A program made the position numbers and the translations under genes. Source: an uncultured Bacteroidia bacterium (GTDB lineage Bacteria; Bacteroidota; Bacteroidia; Bacteroidales; CAJPTX01). From it: DNA of 64,000 nt. Of this stretch, positions 45,669 to 54,781 are shown piece by piece; positions within the stretch are counted from its first letter, which is position 1; each line of letters opens with the position of its first letter. Below the pieces are notes generated by a model, which was given only the letters and a program-made list of their open reading frames with translations, did not search any database and was not told the origin of the DNA. The DNA lies in NCBI GenBank assembly GCA_947252645.1, contig CAMXWF010000016.1, positions 6,093-70,092 of the forward strand. Reading direction: 5' to 3'.

Positions 45669-47912
45669 ATGAAACCAGTCGATTTGCAGGCCCAGCTAGA
45701 CGACCTCGGCATCCTACCAGAGGAGTACACCCAAATCTGCCAGATTCTCGGCCGTGAGCCAAACTACACGGAGCTAAGCCTCTACTCGGCCATGTGGAGC
45801 GAACACGCCTCCTACAAGAACTCCATCAAGTGGCTAAAGACCTACCCCCGCCAGGGGGCCTGCCTGCTCGTGGGCGCCGGGGAGGAAAACGCCGGGCTGG
45901 TCGACGTGGGCGACGGCTGGGCGTGCGCCTTCAAAATCGAATCGCACAACCACCCCTGCGCCATCGAGCCCTACCAAGGCGCCGCCACGGGGGTCGGGGG
46001 CATCAACCGCGACATCTTCACCATGGGCGCCAGGCCCATTGCGCAGCTCAACTCCCTGCGCTTTGGCGACCTCCGAAACGCGCGCACGCGCTGGCTGCTC
46101 GATGGGGTGGTGCGCGGCATCGGCGACTACGGCAATAGCTTCGGCGTGGCCGTCGCGGGCGGCGAGGTGGCCTTCGACAGCTGCTACGAAACCAACCCGC
46201 TGGTCAACGCCATGTCCGTGGGTATCGTCCGACACGGGCAAACCGTCTCTGCCATCGCAAAAGGCCCCGGCAACCCCGTCTTCATCGTTGGCTCGGCCAC
46301 CGGCAAAGACGGCATCCACGGCTCCACCTTCGCCTCCGCCAACATCACCGAAAACTCCGCCAACGACATCCCGGCCGTGCAAGTCGGCGACCCCTTCGCC
46401 GAAAAACGGCTCATGGAGGCCTCCCTCGAACTCGCCAAAATGCCCTTCCTCATCGGGATGCAAGACATGGGCGCCGCGGGCATCATCTGCAGCTGCTCCG
46501 AAATGGCCGCCAAGGGGAAAAGCGGCATGCGCATCGACCTCGACAAGGTCCCCAAACGGCAAGACGACATCCAGCCCTTCGAACTCCTCCTCTCCGAATC
46601 GCAGGAACGCATGCTCGTGGTCATAGAAAAGGGCCACGAAAAGGAGCTTCTGGACATCTTCCAAAAGTGGGACCTGCTCTGCGCCTGCATCGGTGAGGTC
46701 ACACCGGGGCCTAACCTCGACTTCTACGCCGAGGGGCAACTGGTGGCGCAGGTTCCCGCCGAAAGCCTCGTCCTCGGGGGCGGTGCCCCTGTCTACGACC
46801 GGGAGCAAAAAGAACCCGCCTACTTCAAGAAAAATCAGAAATTCAGCATCGACCAAGTCCCTGAACCAAACGACATGGTCGCCATCGCGCGCCGCATCGT
46901 GGCCAGCCCAAACGTTGCCTCCAAACGCTGGGTCTATGAGCAATACGACACCATGGTGGGCACCTACAACATGAGCGTCAACGTCCCTGCCGACGCAGGG
47001 CTGGTGGCCATTCCTGAATCGCAGCACCTGCTTGCGCTCACCGTTGACTGCAACGCCCGCTACGTGCAGGCCAACCCCTACGTTGGCGGACAAATCGCCG
47101 TGGCTGAGTCCGCGCGCAATGTCGTGTGCGCCGGCGCAAAGCCCCTAGCCATCACCAACTGCCTCAACTTCGGCAACCCCTACAACCCCGAGGTCTACTG
47201 GCAATTCGTCAACGCCGTCAAAGGCATCGGCGACGCCTGCAAGGCCTTCAACACGCCCGTCACCGGCGGAAACGTGAGCTTCTACAACGAATCCTCCATC
47301 GGCGGGCACGACCTGCCCGTATACCCCACCCCAGTCATCGGTATGCTGGGCCTGGTAGACAACATAGAACACCGCATGGGGCTCAGCTTCCAGCAAAAGG
47401 GCGACGTCATTTACCTCATCGGCGAAGCGAAAAACGACATCGCCTCCAGCGAATACCTCAACCTCATCCACGGTATCACCAGCTCGCCGGCGCCCTGCTT
47501 CAACCTCGAGGAAGAGTGCCAGATGCAGTCCCTGCTCATGGACCTGATCGACAAAAAACTCATCCAGTCCGCCCATGACGTCTCCCTCGGGGGGCTCTTC
47601 GTCACGCTACTAGAATCGGCCATGCCCCGTAGCCTCGGCTTCGACATCACCAGCGACGCCGAAACACGCCTCGATGCCTTCCTCTTCGGCGAAAGCCAAG
47701 GGCGCGTTGTCGTCTCCGTCAATAGCAAGCTCGAAGGAAGCTTCCTCGACTTCATGATCGAACACCAAGTCCCCATGTGCGCCCTCGGGCACGTCACAAA
47801 GGCCGAACTCCGCATCGACGATGTCTCCTACGGCTTCATCCACGACTTCCGCGACATCTACGACCACGCCCTGGCCAACTTGATCGAACACCCCGCGCAG
47901 ACCGCCAACTAG
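45669..47912 (+). CDS. purL: Phosphoribosylformylglycinamidine synthase, PurL subunit (small form)
   Basis: 747 residues from the ATG at 45669. AIR-synthase-like protein with [12 protein letters not shown] (catalytic His), [31 protein letters not shown] and a second half with the same fold. This is the small PurL that needs PurS and PurQ for glutamine-driven amidation of FGAR; many Bacteroidales instead have one large chain of about 1230 residues. No purS or purQ is in the window. menaquinone methyltransferase follows with no gap. Confidence 0.95.
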   Translation: MKPVDLQAQLDDLGILPEEYTQICQILGREPNYTELSLYSAMWSEHASYKNSIKWLKTYPRQGACLLVGAGEENAGLVDVGDGWACAFKIESHNHPCAIEPYQGAATGVGGINRDIFTMGARPIAQLNSLRFGDLRNARTRWLLDGVVRGIGDYGNSFGVAVAGGEVAFDSCYETNPLVNAMSVGIVRHGQTVSAIAKGPGNPVFIVGSATGKDGIHGSTFASANITENSANDIPAVQVGDPFAEKRLMEASLELAKMPFLIGMQDMGAAGIICSCSEMAAKGKSGMRIDLDKVPKRQDDIQPFELLLSESQERMLVVIEKGHEKELLDIFQKWDLLCACIGEVTPGPNLDFYAEGQLVAQVPAESLVLGGGAPVYDREQKEPAYFKKNQKFSIDQVPEPNDMVAIARRIVASPNVASKRWVYEQYDTMVGTYNMSVNVPADAGLVAIPESQHLLALTVDCNARYVQANPYVGGQIAVAESARNVVCAGAKPLAITNCLNFGNPYNPEVYWQFVNAVKGIGDACKAFNTPVTGGNVSFYNESSIGGHDLPVYPTPVIGMLGLVDNIEHRMGLSFQQKGDVIYLIGEAKNDIASSEYLNLIHGITSSPAPCFNLEEECQMQSLLMDLIDKKLIQSAHDVSLGGLFVTLLESAMPRSLGFDITSDAETRLDAFLFGESQGRVVVSVNSKLEGSFLDFMIEHQVPMCALGHVTKAELRIDDVSYGFIHDFRDIYDHALANLIEHPAQTAN

Positions 47913-48656
47913 ATGGACTCCCCAACCCCCCGCCCGCTGCATAACGACGCAGACGAGCGCGCACAGCGCATCCAGGCGCTGTTCGCTCGCATTGCGCCTA
48001 GCTACGACAAGCTCAACCACCTGCTCAGCTTCGGCTTCGACCGCTACTGGCGACGCAACGCTATCAAACCCATCCTCAATGCCCCTCACCACCACGTCCT
48101 CGACCTCGCCTGCGGCACCGGCGACCTCGCCCTAGCCCTCCTCGCCAAGGACTCCTCCACTACGCTCACCATCCTGGACTTCTGCGCCCCCATGCTGGAG
48201 CGGGGAATACAAAAAATCGCCAAGCGCTTCCCGCGCGCCAACGTCACGCCGCTCTGCGCGCCGGCCGAAAATATCCCACTGCCAAGCAACTCCATGGATG
48301 CCGTCATGGTCGCCTTCGGCATCCGCAACGTGGCTAACCTCCACACCGCGCTCGGCGAGTGCCTACGCGTACTCAAACCGAAAGGGCTGCTCGTTGTCCT
48401 CGAATTCTCCCACCCCTCGCTGCCGCTCTTCCGAAAACTCTACCGCTGGTACTTCCACCAGTGCCTCCCCACCATCGGGGGATGGATCTCCGGCCAAAAA
48501 GCCGACTACAGCTACCTGCCGCGCTCCGTCGACACCTTCCCAGAAGGCCAAGTGTTCCTCGACCGGCTCGCCTGCGCTGGCTTCCAACGCATGGACCTCA
48601 AACGACTCTCACTCGGCATCGCCACCCGCTACACTGCCCTCAAACCGCAGAATTAA
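47913..48656 (+). CDS. ubiE: Demethylmenaquinone methyltransferase (UbiE/MenG)
   Basis: 247 residues. AdoMet motif VLDLACGTGDLAL (about 52-64), then the family signatures FGIRNVANLHTAL and LEFSHPSLPLFRKLYRWYF, and PRSVDTFP. Last step of menaquinone synthesis at the membrane, supporting anaerobic fumarate-type respiration. Starts at the base after the purL stop, so translation is probably coupled. Confidence 0.95.
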   Translation: MDSPTPRPLHNDADERAQRIQALFARIAPSYDKLNHLLSFGFDRYWRRNAIKPILNAPHHHVLDLACGTGDLALALLAKDSSTTLTILDFCAPMLERGIQKIAKRFPRANVTPLCAPAENIPLPSNSMDAVMVAFGIRNVANLHTALGECLRVLKPKGLLVVLEFSHPSLPLFRKLYRWYFHQCLPTIGGWISGQKADYSYLPRSVDTFPEGQVFLDRLACAGFQRMDLKRLSLGIATRYTALKPQN

Positions 48657-48658
48657 GC

Positions 48659-49192
48659 ATGAATGCCCTACGGCTCTTCGTCCCGCTCGCCGCGCTAGCC
48701 CTGCTAACCGAATGCTCCACCCCCCAAGCCCCCGTGGCGCAAGGCAACTCCGCGCAGGCTCAGCTACTCGAAGACATGGCGCGCGCCAACCGACTAGCCG
48801 CCGACCATAGCCAAGCGCAAATCGAAGGATACCTCCGACGGCACCACGACTCCTCCTTCACCGCCCAGGCCAACGGCCTCTACACCAAGATTTGGGGCAC
48901 TCCTCGGCAAGCTCCCATGCAGGCCCAAAGCCTCGTGAAGGTCGCCTACCGCCTCGAACTCCTCGACGGCACCCTACTGCGCAACCTCGACAGCTCACAG
49001 GCCGAAACCCTACTCCTCGGACGGGGCGACCGCACCGCCGGGCTCGACTACCTGCTCCTCATGATGCAACCAGGGCAGCAGGGCGAAGCCCTTGTCCCCG
49101 CGGAGCTGGGATACGGTCTTCAGGGCGACGGCGCCCGCGTACCACCAAACGCCTGCCTACACTACACGGTCACCTGGCTCGCCCAACCATAG
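48659..49192 (+). CDS. FKBP-type peptidyl-prolyl isomerase, probable lipoprotein
   Basis: 177 residues. Hydrophobic N-terminus MNALRLFVPLAALALLTECS; Cys19 would be the lipid site, but the residue before it is Glu, unusual for a lipobox. From about residue 90 an FKBP domain: VKVAYRLELLDGTLLRN, LLLGRGDRTAGLDYLLLMM, PAELGYGLQGDGARVPPNA. Assists folding outside the cytoplasm. Starts 2 bp behind ubiE; third gene of the purL unit. Confidence 0.82.
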   Translation: MNALRLFVPLAALALLTECSTPQAPVAQGNSAQAQLLEDMARANRLAADHSQAQIEGYLRRHHDSSFTAQANGLYTKIWGTPRQAPMQAQSLVKVAYRLELLDGTLLRNLDSSQAETLLLGRGDRTAGLDYLLLMMQPGQQGEALVPAELGYGLQGDGARVPPNACLHYTVTWLAQP

Positions 49193-49215
49193 CCCCCGCG
49201 GCTACTACCCTACCC

Positions 49216-50325
49216 CTACGGCAAGGCCGACAACGCCGTAGACCGCTCCAGAGGCTCCACCTGCAGCTCCGCCGCAATGCGATCAAGCTGCAAAAGATCC
49301 TCCTCCTCCAGCAATAGACCCTCTTTCTGGTTGCGCTGACGAATGGCCTCCTGGCGCTCTCCAGGAATGGAAACCCCCGACGTTCCTTGGATGCCCTTGG
49401 CGGCCTGAATCGTCTCGCACCAGCTATTAACCGCGCCCGCAGACCGACTCCCCGACTGAAAACCATCCATCCGCACTGCGCCCAGCAAATGGCCAAAACC
49501 ATGCCCTTTCTCCTGCGCTGGAAGCGGCATGTAGGCCTCGGTCGGGGGCACGTAGGGCCCAAAACTCGCACCCCCAAGCACCCCGCACAGCAAATCCACT
49601 ATACACGCAAAACCATAGCCCATGTAGGCCGTCTCATGCAGGCTACTCCCAAAAGGCAACAGGGCGCCACCGCGCATCAGCGTGGCAGGGTCCGTCGTCG
49701 GCTGCCCCATGACATCCCGCAGCACGCCCTCCGAAAGCTGCTGACCTCGCTCGGCCTTCGCCTGAACCTGCTGAAAACTCATGGACCCAGTATTTAGCTC
49801 CACCACCACCGACCTACCCTGCCCGGGCATCGCAATGGCTATGGGGTTGGCCCCCAACGTGCGCTGCGCGCTATTGTAAGCCGCCAGCACAGGCGCACTA
49901 TTACTCATCGCAAAGCCCAGCATCCCCTGCTCGGCAGCCAGACGCGCGTAGTAGCTCGCCAAACCAAACGGATTGCTATTGGCCACCGCCACCCACGCCA
50001 CCCCAGTCGTCCGCGCCTTCTCCACGGCCAGCATCATGGCCTTCTTGGCCGCCACAGGTCCAAAACCTCCACCGGCATTGAGCGTCGCCGTCGACGGCAT
50101 CTGGTACGTCACCTCCATCGAGGCCACTGGATCCAAACGATGCACCTGCCAAAGCTGGTAAAAACGCTCCAGCAGTCCTACACCATACTCGCGCTCCTCG
50201 CGCAGCGCCCCCTCCACCAACACCTCCGCCACCACCTGCGCATCCGCATAGCTGGTCCCAAACCGCGCTACCAGCTTGGTCAGGTAATCCTGCAGTACCT
50301 TATACCCTATCCGAAACGCCCCCAT
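49216..50325 (-). CDS. Ldh2/malate dehydrogenase-2 family protein with altered active site
   Basis: 369 residues with the fold signatures of the malate/L-sulfolactate dehydrogenase family (PF02615): TLNAGGGFGPVAAKKAM, LGANPIAIAMPG, MGQPTTDPATLMRGGALLPFG. Active family members carry SHG in the helix after the N-terminal region, SNH in the nucleotide loop, and Asp before ATS. Here these read EYG (REEREYGVG), SNP (NSNPFGLASYY) and ELNTGS, so dehydrogenase activity is doubtful. Could be a subfamily with another chemistry. Overlaps the YgjV-like gene by 26 bp, in a minus-strand operon with cysQ. Confidence 0.75.
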   Translation of the reverse strand: MGAFRIGYKVLQDYLTKLVARFGTSYADAQVVAEVLVEGALREEREYGVGLLERFYQLWQVHRLDPVASMEVTYQMPSTATLNAGGGFGPVAAKKAMMLAVEKARTTGVAWVAVANSNPFGLASYYARLAAEQGMLGFAMSNSAPVLAAYNSAQRTLGANPIAIAMPGQGRSVVVELNTGSMSFQQVQAKAERGQQLSEGVLRDVMGQPTTDPATLMRGGALLPFGSSLHETAYMGYGFACIVDLLCGVLGGASFGPYVPPTEAYMPLPAQEKGHGFGHLLGAVRMDGFQSGSRSAGAVNSWCETIQAAKGIQGTSGVSIPGERQEAIRQRNQKEGLLLEEEDLLQLDRIAAELQVEPLERSTALSALP

Positions 50326-50557
50326 CGCGACTACGCACTCGATAGATCTCGCGCAGACGATAGAGATTCACCGCCACACCAAAACCGTTGGCCAACCACA
50401 CCGCCAAACTCCCTATCGCCACGCCGTAGACTACAAACAGCGCACAACCTAACAGGTTCACCCAGCGCAGGGTGATGATCGACTTCATCACCAACGACGC
50501 CGCCACCAACACCGCCGCCAACACCCCAAGTGCCTCTACTAGCCAACCTGACATCAT
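50300..50557 (-). CDS. YgjV-like small inner-membrane protein
   Basis: 85 residues with three predicted membrane segments (about 5-22, 32-50, 52-68). The stretch LRWVNLLGCALFVVYGVAIGS and NLYRLREIY fit the YgjV family, whose function is unknown. Overlaps cysQ by 4 bp and the Ldh2-like gene by 26 bp, so translation is probably coupled. Confidence 0.7.
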   Translation of the reverse strand: MMSGWLVEALGVLAAVLVAASLVMKSIITLRWVNLLGCALFVVYGVAIGSLAVWLANGFGVAVNLYRLREIYRVRSRDGGVSDRV

Positions 50558-51447
50558 AGACGTGGTAATTGTATCCCGCGACCTATCAGCACAAAGGGCG
50601 GATTCTCCAGCATCGACTTATTGTACAGCAACCGCTCATGCTCCTTGAGCGTCACCAGCTGCACGCCGGCCTCCTCAGCGATGATCTGCCCTGCACCCGT
50701 GTCCCACTCACTCGTCTTCGCTATGCGCGGATACAAATCGGCACTCCCCTCCGCCACCATGCACAGCTTGAGCGATGAGCCACGATTGATCCGCTTCATA
50801 TTCGGATACTGCGCGCTGAGACGCTGCAGATACGCATCCAGCTGCGGCGCCATGTGCGAACGGCTAATCAGCACACGAAGGGCCGCACCGCCCTCCTGAC
50901 CCACATCGGCCCCTGGGCTATCGTAGTATGGAAGTGACACGCTCCGCGACTGCAAATACTCATAGCCCAACTCCAAAATGGACGTCGTGGGCTCGTAGTT
51001 CGTCACCAAATAGGCCCCCCGGTGCTGCAGTGCATAGTAGAGCGACCGAAGCTCCGGGAGGTAAATCACCCCCAAGATCGGCTCGTTGCGGTGGATAAGC
51101 GCTATATTCACCGTGAACTCCCCGTTCTCATTGATGAACTCTAGCGTGCCATCCAAGGGATCCACTAGCCAAAAATAGTCCCAGTCTCGGCGCTCCTCAA
51201 ACCGCACCAAGCGCCCCTCCTCGCTCAGCACCGGTATCCGCGAAACCAACAATTCGTGACGAATCGTCCTATGCGCCTCGATGTCCGCCTGCGTCAGCGG
51301 CGTGGCATCCGACTTCATCTTCACGTTGATCTCCTTCTTGCGGTAATTCTCCAATATCCCTACCCCTGCCCGACCTGCCGCATGCACCGCCAGCTCCAGC
51401 AGCTTGACCAACGTATCCGAACCTATCTCCATCGCTTCTCGTAACAT
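50554..51447 (-). CDS. cysQ: 3'(2'),5'-bisphosphate nucleotidase CysQ
   Basis: 297 residues (an inner ATG at 51432 would give 292). Inositol monophosphatase-like metal sites: LSEEGR, DPLDGTLEFI (about 117-126) and the second EWDTGAGQIIAEEAG. Removes the 3' phosphate of PAP/PAPS made in sulfur metabolism. Next to a TauE-type exporter that could move sulfite or a sulfonate, which suggests a sulfur-related group (inference). Confidence 0.92.
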   Translation of the reverse strand: MLREAMEIGSDTLVKLLELAVHAAGRAGVGILENYRKKEINVKMKSDATPLTQADIEAHRTIRHELLVSRIPVLSEEGRLVRFEERRDWDYFWLVDPLDGTLEFINENGEFTVNIALIHRNEPILGVIYLPELRSLYYALQHRGAYLVTNYEPTTSILELGYEYLQSRSVSLPYYDSPGADVGQEGGAALRVLISRSHMAPQLDAYLQRLSAQYPNMKRINRGSSLKLCMVAEGSADLYPRIAKTSEWDTGAGQIIAEEAGVQLVTLKEHERLLYNKSMLENPPFVLIGRGIQLPRL

Positions 51448-51462
51448 CGTCCTCCATCCCTC

Positions 51463-52227
51463 CTACCGCAGCAGCAAATTGGCCGAGAATAGCAGCACAC
51501 ACACCACCATGACCACCTTCACCAAGCCCTGCCCGCGCTTTACCGCCAAACGTACCCCTAACCAAGACCCACCCATGCAGCCGGCCGCCATGAGCAGCGA
51601 CAACGGCCAATCAACCAATCCATTGTAGATGTACACTGGCAAGGCCGACAACGTAAACACCAGCTGGATTAGCAGCTTGACCGCATTCGCCGTGAGCAAA
51701 TCCATACCCGACACAACCGTCAGCACTAGCAGGATCAAAAAATTCGCCCCAACCTGCACAAACCCCCCGTAAAACGACACGGCTAATATGATTAGCCAAA
51801 AGTACGGACGCCGAAACACCTCCTGCGGGTCAAGCCGACTACGGTTGCGGCGTAGCTTCTCTGGCCGCACGAAAAGCAACGCCACCATGGGCAACATCAC
51901 CACCGCTATAATCTTCCCCATCATCGCTGAACCCACGTGGCTCGCCAGCACTGCCCCGCTCACCGACCCCAACACTATCGGCACCACCAGCCACCTCGCG
52001 CTCACCCCACGCCCTACTCCGCTACGGCGATAGGTCCAAAACGAGGTCAACGACTGCACCAATATCCCCACCCTGTTGCTCCCATTGGCCACATTGGCCG
52101 GCAGGCCAGAAAGCATCAGCAGCGGCAACGTAAGCAACGAACCCGCGCCGGCCATCGAGTTCACAAATCCCGCCACGGCCCCGGCCAACGGAATGGCCAC
52201 CCAGAGCCACCAGCTCAGCTCCATCAT
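51463..52227 (-). CDS. TauE/SafE-type sulfite or organic anion exporter
   Basis: 254 residues with about eight membrane segments. Family signature near the N-terminus, AGFVNSMAGAGSLLTLPLLML and NGSNRVGI, is repeated weakly in the second half (GANFLILLVLTV, LLTANAVKLLIQ). The family moves sulfite, sulfoacetate and similar anions; the substrate here is unknown. Overlaps the next upstream gene by 4 bp and stands 15 bp before cysQ. Confidence 0.88.
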   Translation of the reverse strand: MMELSWWLWVAIPLAGAVAGFVNSMAGAGSLLTLPLLMLSGLPANVANGSNRVGILVQSLTSFWTYRRSGVGRGVSARWLVVPIVLGSVSGAVLASHVGSAMMGKIIAVVMLPMVALLFVRPEKLRRNRSRLDPQEVFRRPYFWLIILAVSFYGGFVQVGANFLILLVLTVVSGMDLLTANAVKLLIQLVFTLSALPVYIYNGLVDWPLSLLMAAGCMGGSWLGVRLAVKRGQGLVKVVMVVCVLLFSANLLLR

Positions 52228-52682
52228 GCTTGTATCTTCACTACCGTCACGGGCTTACCTAAACGACGACTCTCCTGGATCACCGCGGCCTTGATGGCGC
52301 GCAGCAATCCGTAGGAAAGCCACCCCAACGAAAGCTGACGACGGCCACGGTGCACCAGCTGAAACCGAATGTACGCCGGTCCCACACGCACCGACTGAAT
52401 ACTCGACCACGGCACCACGCGCCTACGGCGTACTCCGTAGCTCAGCTTATAGCGCAGGCACTCTCCATCGCTGCTGATAAAATAGTGCTGACTCTTCACC
52501 TGCACCACCACACCCACCTGCAAGGCCAACAGAACAAACAACGGCCAACTCGTCACCCCACGCCACGCCAAGTAAACATACACCAACAGTTGCACCAACA
52601 GCACCGCCAACACCTGAAGCGTGCGCTTGGCGCCCTCGCGACTACCTACCCACCCCTCGCTCGGAATGTCTACTCGAAACAT
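52224..52682 (-). CDS. Membrane protein with PH-like domain, unknown
   Basis: 152 residues. Two neighbouring membrane segments (about 21-40 and 45-62) followed by a beta-rich part (HYFISSDGECLRYKLSYG to YIRFQLVHRGRRQLSLG) that looks like a bacterial PH domain. No clear family name. Lies 7 bp behind rlmN and overlaps the TauE-type gene by 4 bp. Confidence 0.65.
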   Translation of the reverse strand: MFRVDIPSEGWVGSREGAKRTLQVLAVLLVQLLVYVYLAWRGVTSWPLFVLLALQVGVVVQVKSQHYFISSDGECLRYKLSYGVRRRRVVPWSSIQSVRVGPAYIRFQLVHRGRRQLSLGWLSYGLLRAIKAAVIQESRRLGKPVTVVKIQA

Positions 52683-52689
52683 CTAGACC

Positions 52690-53721
52690 CTAGTTCGTAG
52701 TCTTACTCAGCATGCCGCAAGCCGCCGCAATGTCCTCGCCCCGAGTCGCGCGCAGCGTCGCGCGCAGCCCCTCACCCTGCACCGCGTTGAGAAACCAGCG
52801 CGCCTGCATCGACGTGGGCGCCTGGTACGATGCCCCTGCGTGTGCATGGTAGGGAATGAGGTTCAACAACGCCGGCATACCCCGGAGCATACGACCCAAA
52901 CCCTGCGCGTGCCGCGCCGTGTCGTTGACTCCATGGAGCAGCACGTACTCAAACGACAACCGACGCTGTCCGCGCCAATCCCCCTGACGAAGCACAGCCA
53001 TCAAATCCCGCAGCTCCACCTGGCGCGCCGCAGGCAGCAAGCGCGCGCGCTCAGCCTGGAAGGGCGTATGCAAGCTCACCGCCAAATGGCACGGCGACTC
53101 CCGGATAAACCGACGCAACGGCTCCAGCAGGCCCACAGTCGAAACCGTGATGCGCCGAGGACTCATACCATAGCCCCACCCCGCCGTCAACACCTCTATG
53201 GCCTGCATCACCGCCGCGTAGTTGTCCAGAGGCTCCCCCATCCCCATGAACACCACATTCGATACCGAGGCCCGCGCCGGGCTCGAGGCGTACTGGTTGA
53301 GTATCTGCCCAGGATCCAGCGAACCATGGTAATGCTGCGCGCCCGTCGCGCAAAAACTACACCCCATCTTACAGCCCACCTGGCTCGATAGGCATATCGT
53401 CATCCTACCCCCCTCTGGAATCAGCGCCGTCTCCACCGTCGTGCCCTCACCCACGCCAAAAAGATACTTCACGGTGCCATCAACCGAGCGCTGTGCCCCC
53501 AACGGCGCCCCACGCGCAATGGTGTAGCGGGCTGCAAGCGTCGCGCGCGTCGCGCGCGACATGTTGGTCATCCCCTGGAAATCCACCACGTTCTTCCCAT
53601 AGAGCCACCCTGCCAGCTGCCGACCAGCATAGGGGGGCAACGCCAGCCCCTCCGCCACGCGCTCCAGCTCCTGCAACGTGGCCCCAAATAGATTCTGCAC
53701 CCTGTCCGTACTCATCGCCAA
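52690..53721 (-). CDS. rlmN: Dual-specificity rRNA/tRNA adenine C2-methyltransferase RlmN
   Basis: 343 residues. Radical SAM motif CKMGCSFC (about 117-124), the N-terminal helical domain, and MGMGEPLDNY; the C-terminal region holds the methylated cysteine partner (near AACGM at the end). Methylates A2503 of 23S rRNA and A37 of some tRNAs. Starts 18 bp behind upp. Confidence 0.95.
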   Translation of the reverse strand: MAMSTDRVQNLFGATLQELERVAEGLALPPYAGRQLAGWLYGKNVVDFQGMTNMSRATRATLAARYTIARGAPLGAQRSVDGTVKYLFGVGEGTTVETALIPEGGRMTICLSSQVGCKMGCSFCATGAQHYHGSLDPGQILNQYASSPARASVSNVVFMGMGEPLDNYAAVMQAIEVLTAGWGYGMSPRRITVSTVGLLEPLRRFIRESPCHLAVSLHTPFQAERARLLPAARQVELRDLMAVLRQGDWRGQRRLSFEYVLLHGVNDTARHAQGLGRMLRGMPALLNLIPYHAHAGASYQAPTSMQARWFLNAVQGEGLRATLRATRGEDIAAACGMLSKTTN

Positions 53722-53739
53722 CTACCCCGACTCCCCACC

Positions 53740-54393
53740 CTATTTCTCCCCGTAGGCCAAATCGCCCGCATCCCCCAAGCCAGGCACCACGTAGGCCTTG
53801 GCCGTCAGCGCATCATCCACCGCCCCCAACCACAGCGTCACATCCTTCTCCCCTAGCGCACGCTCCAAATGCTCCACTCCCTCTCGGGCCGCAATCGCGC
53901 ACACTATGTGCGTGTGACGAGGCTTACCAAATCGACGGCAAATCTCCTGGTAGGCCATCACCAGCGAAGACCCCGTGGCCAGCATCGCATCGCACAATAT
54001 CAACGTCTTGCCCTCCACCGTGGCACTAGATATATACTCCAGCTCTATGTGAAACTTATTGCCATCATCGTACTTTCGGTAGGCCGAGATAAAGCCACTG
54101 CTCGCCCTATCAAACATGTTGAGCAACCCCTTATGCAGCGGCAAACCGGCCCGAAGCACCGAGGATATCACCAAATCCTCCTCACGCAGCACCGGCACAT
54201 CCAGCTCTCCCAACGGCGTCACCACATGTCGCGGCTCGTAGGGCAACTCCCGACTCAGCTCCAGCGCCGCGCACTCACCTATGCGCTCCAAATTCTTCCG
54301 AAATCGCATCGGATCGCCCTGATCGCACTCGCTGCGCATCTCGGCCAGAAAATTGTTGAGGACACTGTGGGTCCGCGTGAGCAATCGTGCCAT
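53740..54393 (-). CDS. upp: Uracil phosphoribosyltransferase
   Basis: 217 residues. PRPP loop LILCDAMLATGSSLVMA (about 133-149) and VLRAGLPLHKG, with the uracil-binding C-terminus YVVPGLGDAGDLAYG. Salvages uracil to UMP. Own -7 box at 54425-54418. rlmN follows at 18 bp. Confidence 0.95.
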   Translation of the reverse strand: MARLLTRTHSVLNNFLAEMRSECDQGDPMRFRKNLERIGECAALELSRELPYEPRHVVTPLGELDVPVLREEDLVISSVLRAGLPLHKGLLNMFDRASSGFISAYRKYDDGNKFHIELEYISSATVEGKTLILCDAMLATGSSLVMAYQEICRRFGKPRHTHIVCAIAAREGVEHLERALGEKDVTLWLGAVDDALTAKAYVVPGLGDAGDLAYGEK

Positions 54394-54417
54394 GGCTTCC
54401 TATATCTTATTGAATGG

Positions 54418-54425
54418 CAAAGTTA
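54418..54425 (-). promoter_or_regulatory. -7 box of upp
   Basis: TAACTTTG on the minus strand, start near 54412, leader about 18 nt. It overlaps the stop of the upstream gene at 54423. Confidence 0.55.
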
Positions 54426-54767
54426 CCCCTTTCCCTCCACTTGGTGGGCCGAGAAGTAGAATATAACATCAAACGCATAGCTCAAAAGCAAGAGAAACAC
54501 ATAGTGACTCGACGATATGCAGTAAATTAGCAGCAATGCCACCATGGACAACACCAGCACTCGACGAGTCCTCTCGCCCCAACGCACCGACCAAAAAAAC
54601 AACTGCAGCATCCGGTAGAGCGCGTAAACCGAGAGCAGCGACACCAAGTACGTACGTGCCTGCGACACGCTCACCATGGCCAAAAACAGCGAGGGCACGC
54701 ACGCCAGCAAGCTCACAACCACAAATAAACGCTCAAACCTAGTATCCCGCAGGAAGCCCATGCGCAT
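54423..54767 (-). CDS. Small membrane protein, unknown
   Basis: 114 residues with four predicted membrane segments (about 11-30, 38-58, 66-83, 86-104) and Arg-rich loops. No family recognised. Lies 14 bp behind glsA, so it is probably read from the hutI-glsA transcript. Confidence 0.6.
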   Translation of the reverse strand: MRMGFLRDTRFERLFVVVSLLACVPSLFLAMVSVSQARTYLVSLLSVYALYRMLQLFFWSVRWGERTRRVLVLSMVALLLIYCISSSHYVFLLLLSYAFDVIFYFSAHQVEGKG

Positions 54768-54781
54768 ACGCCACCTCCTTG

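Noticed and set aside
45834..47093. 419-residue open frame on the minus strand within purL
   Set aside because: Antisense to conserved purL; no family features.
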